Positions 6,032 to 6,729 of a stretch of DNA of 6,729 bases are shown here, one piece after another. A model generated the notes under the pieces. The model saw only the letters and a list, made by a program, of their open reading frames with translations, had not been told where the DNA came from and did not search any database. Positions within the stretch are counted from its first letter, which is position 1, and each line of letters opens with the position of its first letter. The position numbers and the translations under genes were made by a program. This DNA comes from Collinsella sp. GTDB taxonomy: Bacteria; Actinomycetota; Coriobacteriia; Coriobacteriales; Coriobacteriaceae. The stretch lies in NCBI GenBank assembly GCA_020025115.1, contig JAHHSP010000065.1, positions 1 through 6,729 of the forward strand. The letters are read 5' to 3'.

Positions 6032-6729
6032 ATGCCGTCCATCGCTGTCCCTGAGGCGACCACCGCCCCGACCTTCAAGAGCGCTCACTTCATCGGCGTC
6101 GGCGGAGCCGGCATGAGCGGCATCGCCCTCGTCTTGCATGAGCGCGGTTGCACGGTGACCGGTTCCGACCTCAAGACCTCCCGCTATATCCGCCAGCTCA
6201 TTCGCGCGGGCGTTCCGATCCATGTCGGTCACGCCGCCTCGGTCATCGATGAGTTCCAGCCCGACGTCGTCGTCGTCTCGACCGCGATTCCCGAGACCAA
6301 CCCCGAGCTCATGCGCGCCCGCGAACTCGGCATCCCCGTGTGGCATCGTGCCAAGATGCTCTCCGCGCTCGGCTGCGGTCGCACGACCGTTGCCTGCGCA
6401 GGCACCCACGGCAAGACGACCACGTCCTCCATGGTCGCCACCATGCTCGACCGTATGGAGCTCGATCCGAGCTTCTTGATCGGCGGTGTCGTGGAGGGAT
6501 ATGGCACCAACGGCAAAAACGGCGATGGAGAGCACTTCGTCGTCGAGGCCGATGAGTCCGACAGCTCCTTCCTCTATCTCGACCCGCATGTGGTCATCGT
6601 GACCAACATCGAGGCCGATCACATGGACCATTACGACTCCCTCGAGCAGATCGAGGAGACGTTTTGCACGTTCATGGGTCTCGTGGGCGAGGACGGTACG
6701 GTCATCGTCTGCGGTGAGGACCCTCGTCT
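6032..6729 (+). CDS. murC: MurC, UDP-MurNAc:L-alanine ligase (3' partial)
   Basis: N-terminal half of the cytoplasmic Mur ligase that adds L-Ala to UDP-MurNAc, the first amino-acid step of peptidoglycan precursor synthesis. The frame stays open to the window end: 232 codons of an expected 450-490. The N-terminal UDP-binding domain has FIGVGGAGMSGIA (20-32), and STAIPETNPE follows at 83-92. The central domain carries the P-loop AGTHGKTTTSS (123-133), where the His of GTHGKT is typical of MurC, then VEADESDSSF (181-190) and TNIEADHMDHYD (201-212). The ATG at 6032 is preferred because GAGGAG lies 5 nt upstream and it leaves a normal leader of about 19 residues before the GxGGxGMSG loop. In-frame ATG 6005 and GTG 5948 are alternatives. 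A 132-nt gap separates it from murG. The C-terminal domain lies beyond the window. Confidence 0.96.
   Translation, partial: MPSIAVPEATTAPTFKSAHFIGVGGAGMSGIALVLHERGCTVTGSDLKTSRYIRQLIRAGVPIHVGHAASVIDEFQPDVVVVSTAIPETNPELMRARELGIPVWHRAKMLSALGCGRTTVACAGTHGKTTTSSMVATMLDRMELDPSFLIGGVVEGYGTNGKNGDGEHFVVEADESDSSFLYLDPHVVIVTNIEADHMDHYDSLEQIEETFCTFMGLVGEDGTVIVCGEDPR

Noticed and set aside
5897..6034. Possible MurG-MurC fusion by readthrough of the murG TAG
   Set aside because: murG and murC share a frame and the 44 codons between them contain no stop, but an open stretch this short is unremarkable in GC-rich DNA. The linker is Arg-rich and murC has its own Shine-Dalgarno.
1..6729. A hidden novel system such as a defence island, mobile element or CRISPR array
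   Set aside because: Every long stretch is accounted for by canonical peptidoglycan and division genes in their standard order; no transposase, recombinase, spaced repeat array or unexplained large frame was seen.

Overview
This window is an uninterrupted stretch of a bacterial division and cell-wall (dcw) cluster. All six genes are on the + strand, in the classical order murF (5' end cut off), mraY, murD, ftsW, murG, murC (3' end cut off). Every gene is recognised from family motifs read directly in the translation. The DNA is GC-rich, with mostly G or C at third codon positions, and FtsW carries a long Arg/Gly-rich cytoplasmic tail. Together these suggest a high-GC Gram-positive (Actinomycetota), possibly Coriobacteriia such as Collinsella or Olsenella. 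The gene order is shared by very distant bacteria, so the placement is an inference and is weak at class level.

Layout: 1-631 is the C-terminal part of MurF. 621-1652 is MraY, overlapping murF by 11 nt. 1661-3067 is MurD, 8 nt after mraY. 3073-4779 is FtsW, 5 nt after murD, with a GTG start. 4769-5899 is MurG, overlapping ftsW by 11 nt. 5900-6031 is the only real intergenic gap (132 nt), with a possible -10 element and the murC ribosome binding site. 6032-6729 is the N-terminal half of MurC. No RNA gene, mobile element, CRISPR array or convincing terminator was seen, and no stretch over 300 nt lacks a gene.

The genes form one pathway. MurC and MurD add L-Ala and D-Glu to UDP-MurNAc, and MurF adds D-Ala-D-Ala to complete the pentapeptide. 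MraY transfers phospho-MurNAc-pentapeptide to undecaprenyl phosphate (lipid I), and MurG adds GlcNAc (lipid II). FtsW polymerises lipid II at the division septum. Tight spacing and overlaps from murF to murG point to one translationally coupled transcript; murC may also have its own promoter.

No undescribed system was found. The points worth a second look are small: a 19-bp tandem duplication, not a multiple of three, inside the ftsW tail; the long lysine-free Arg/Gly tail itself; a repeated junction architecture (two 11-nt overlaps and two stop-codon/Shine-Dalgarno fusions); alternative murC starts near a possible promoter; and a few departures from family motifs in MurF and MurG.
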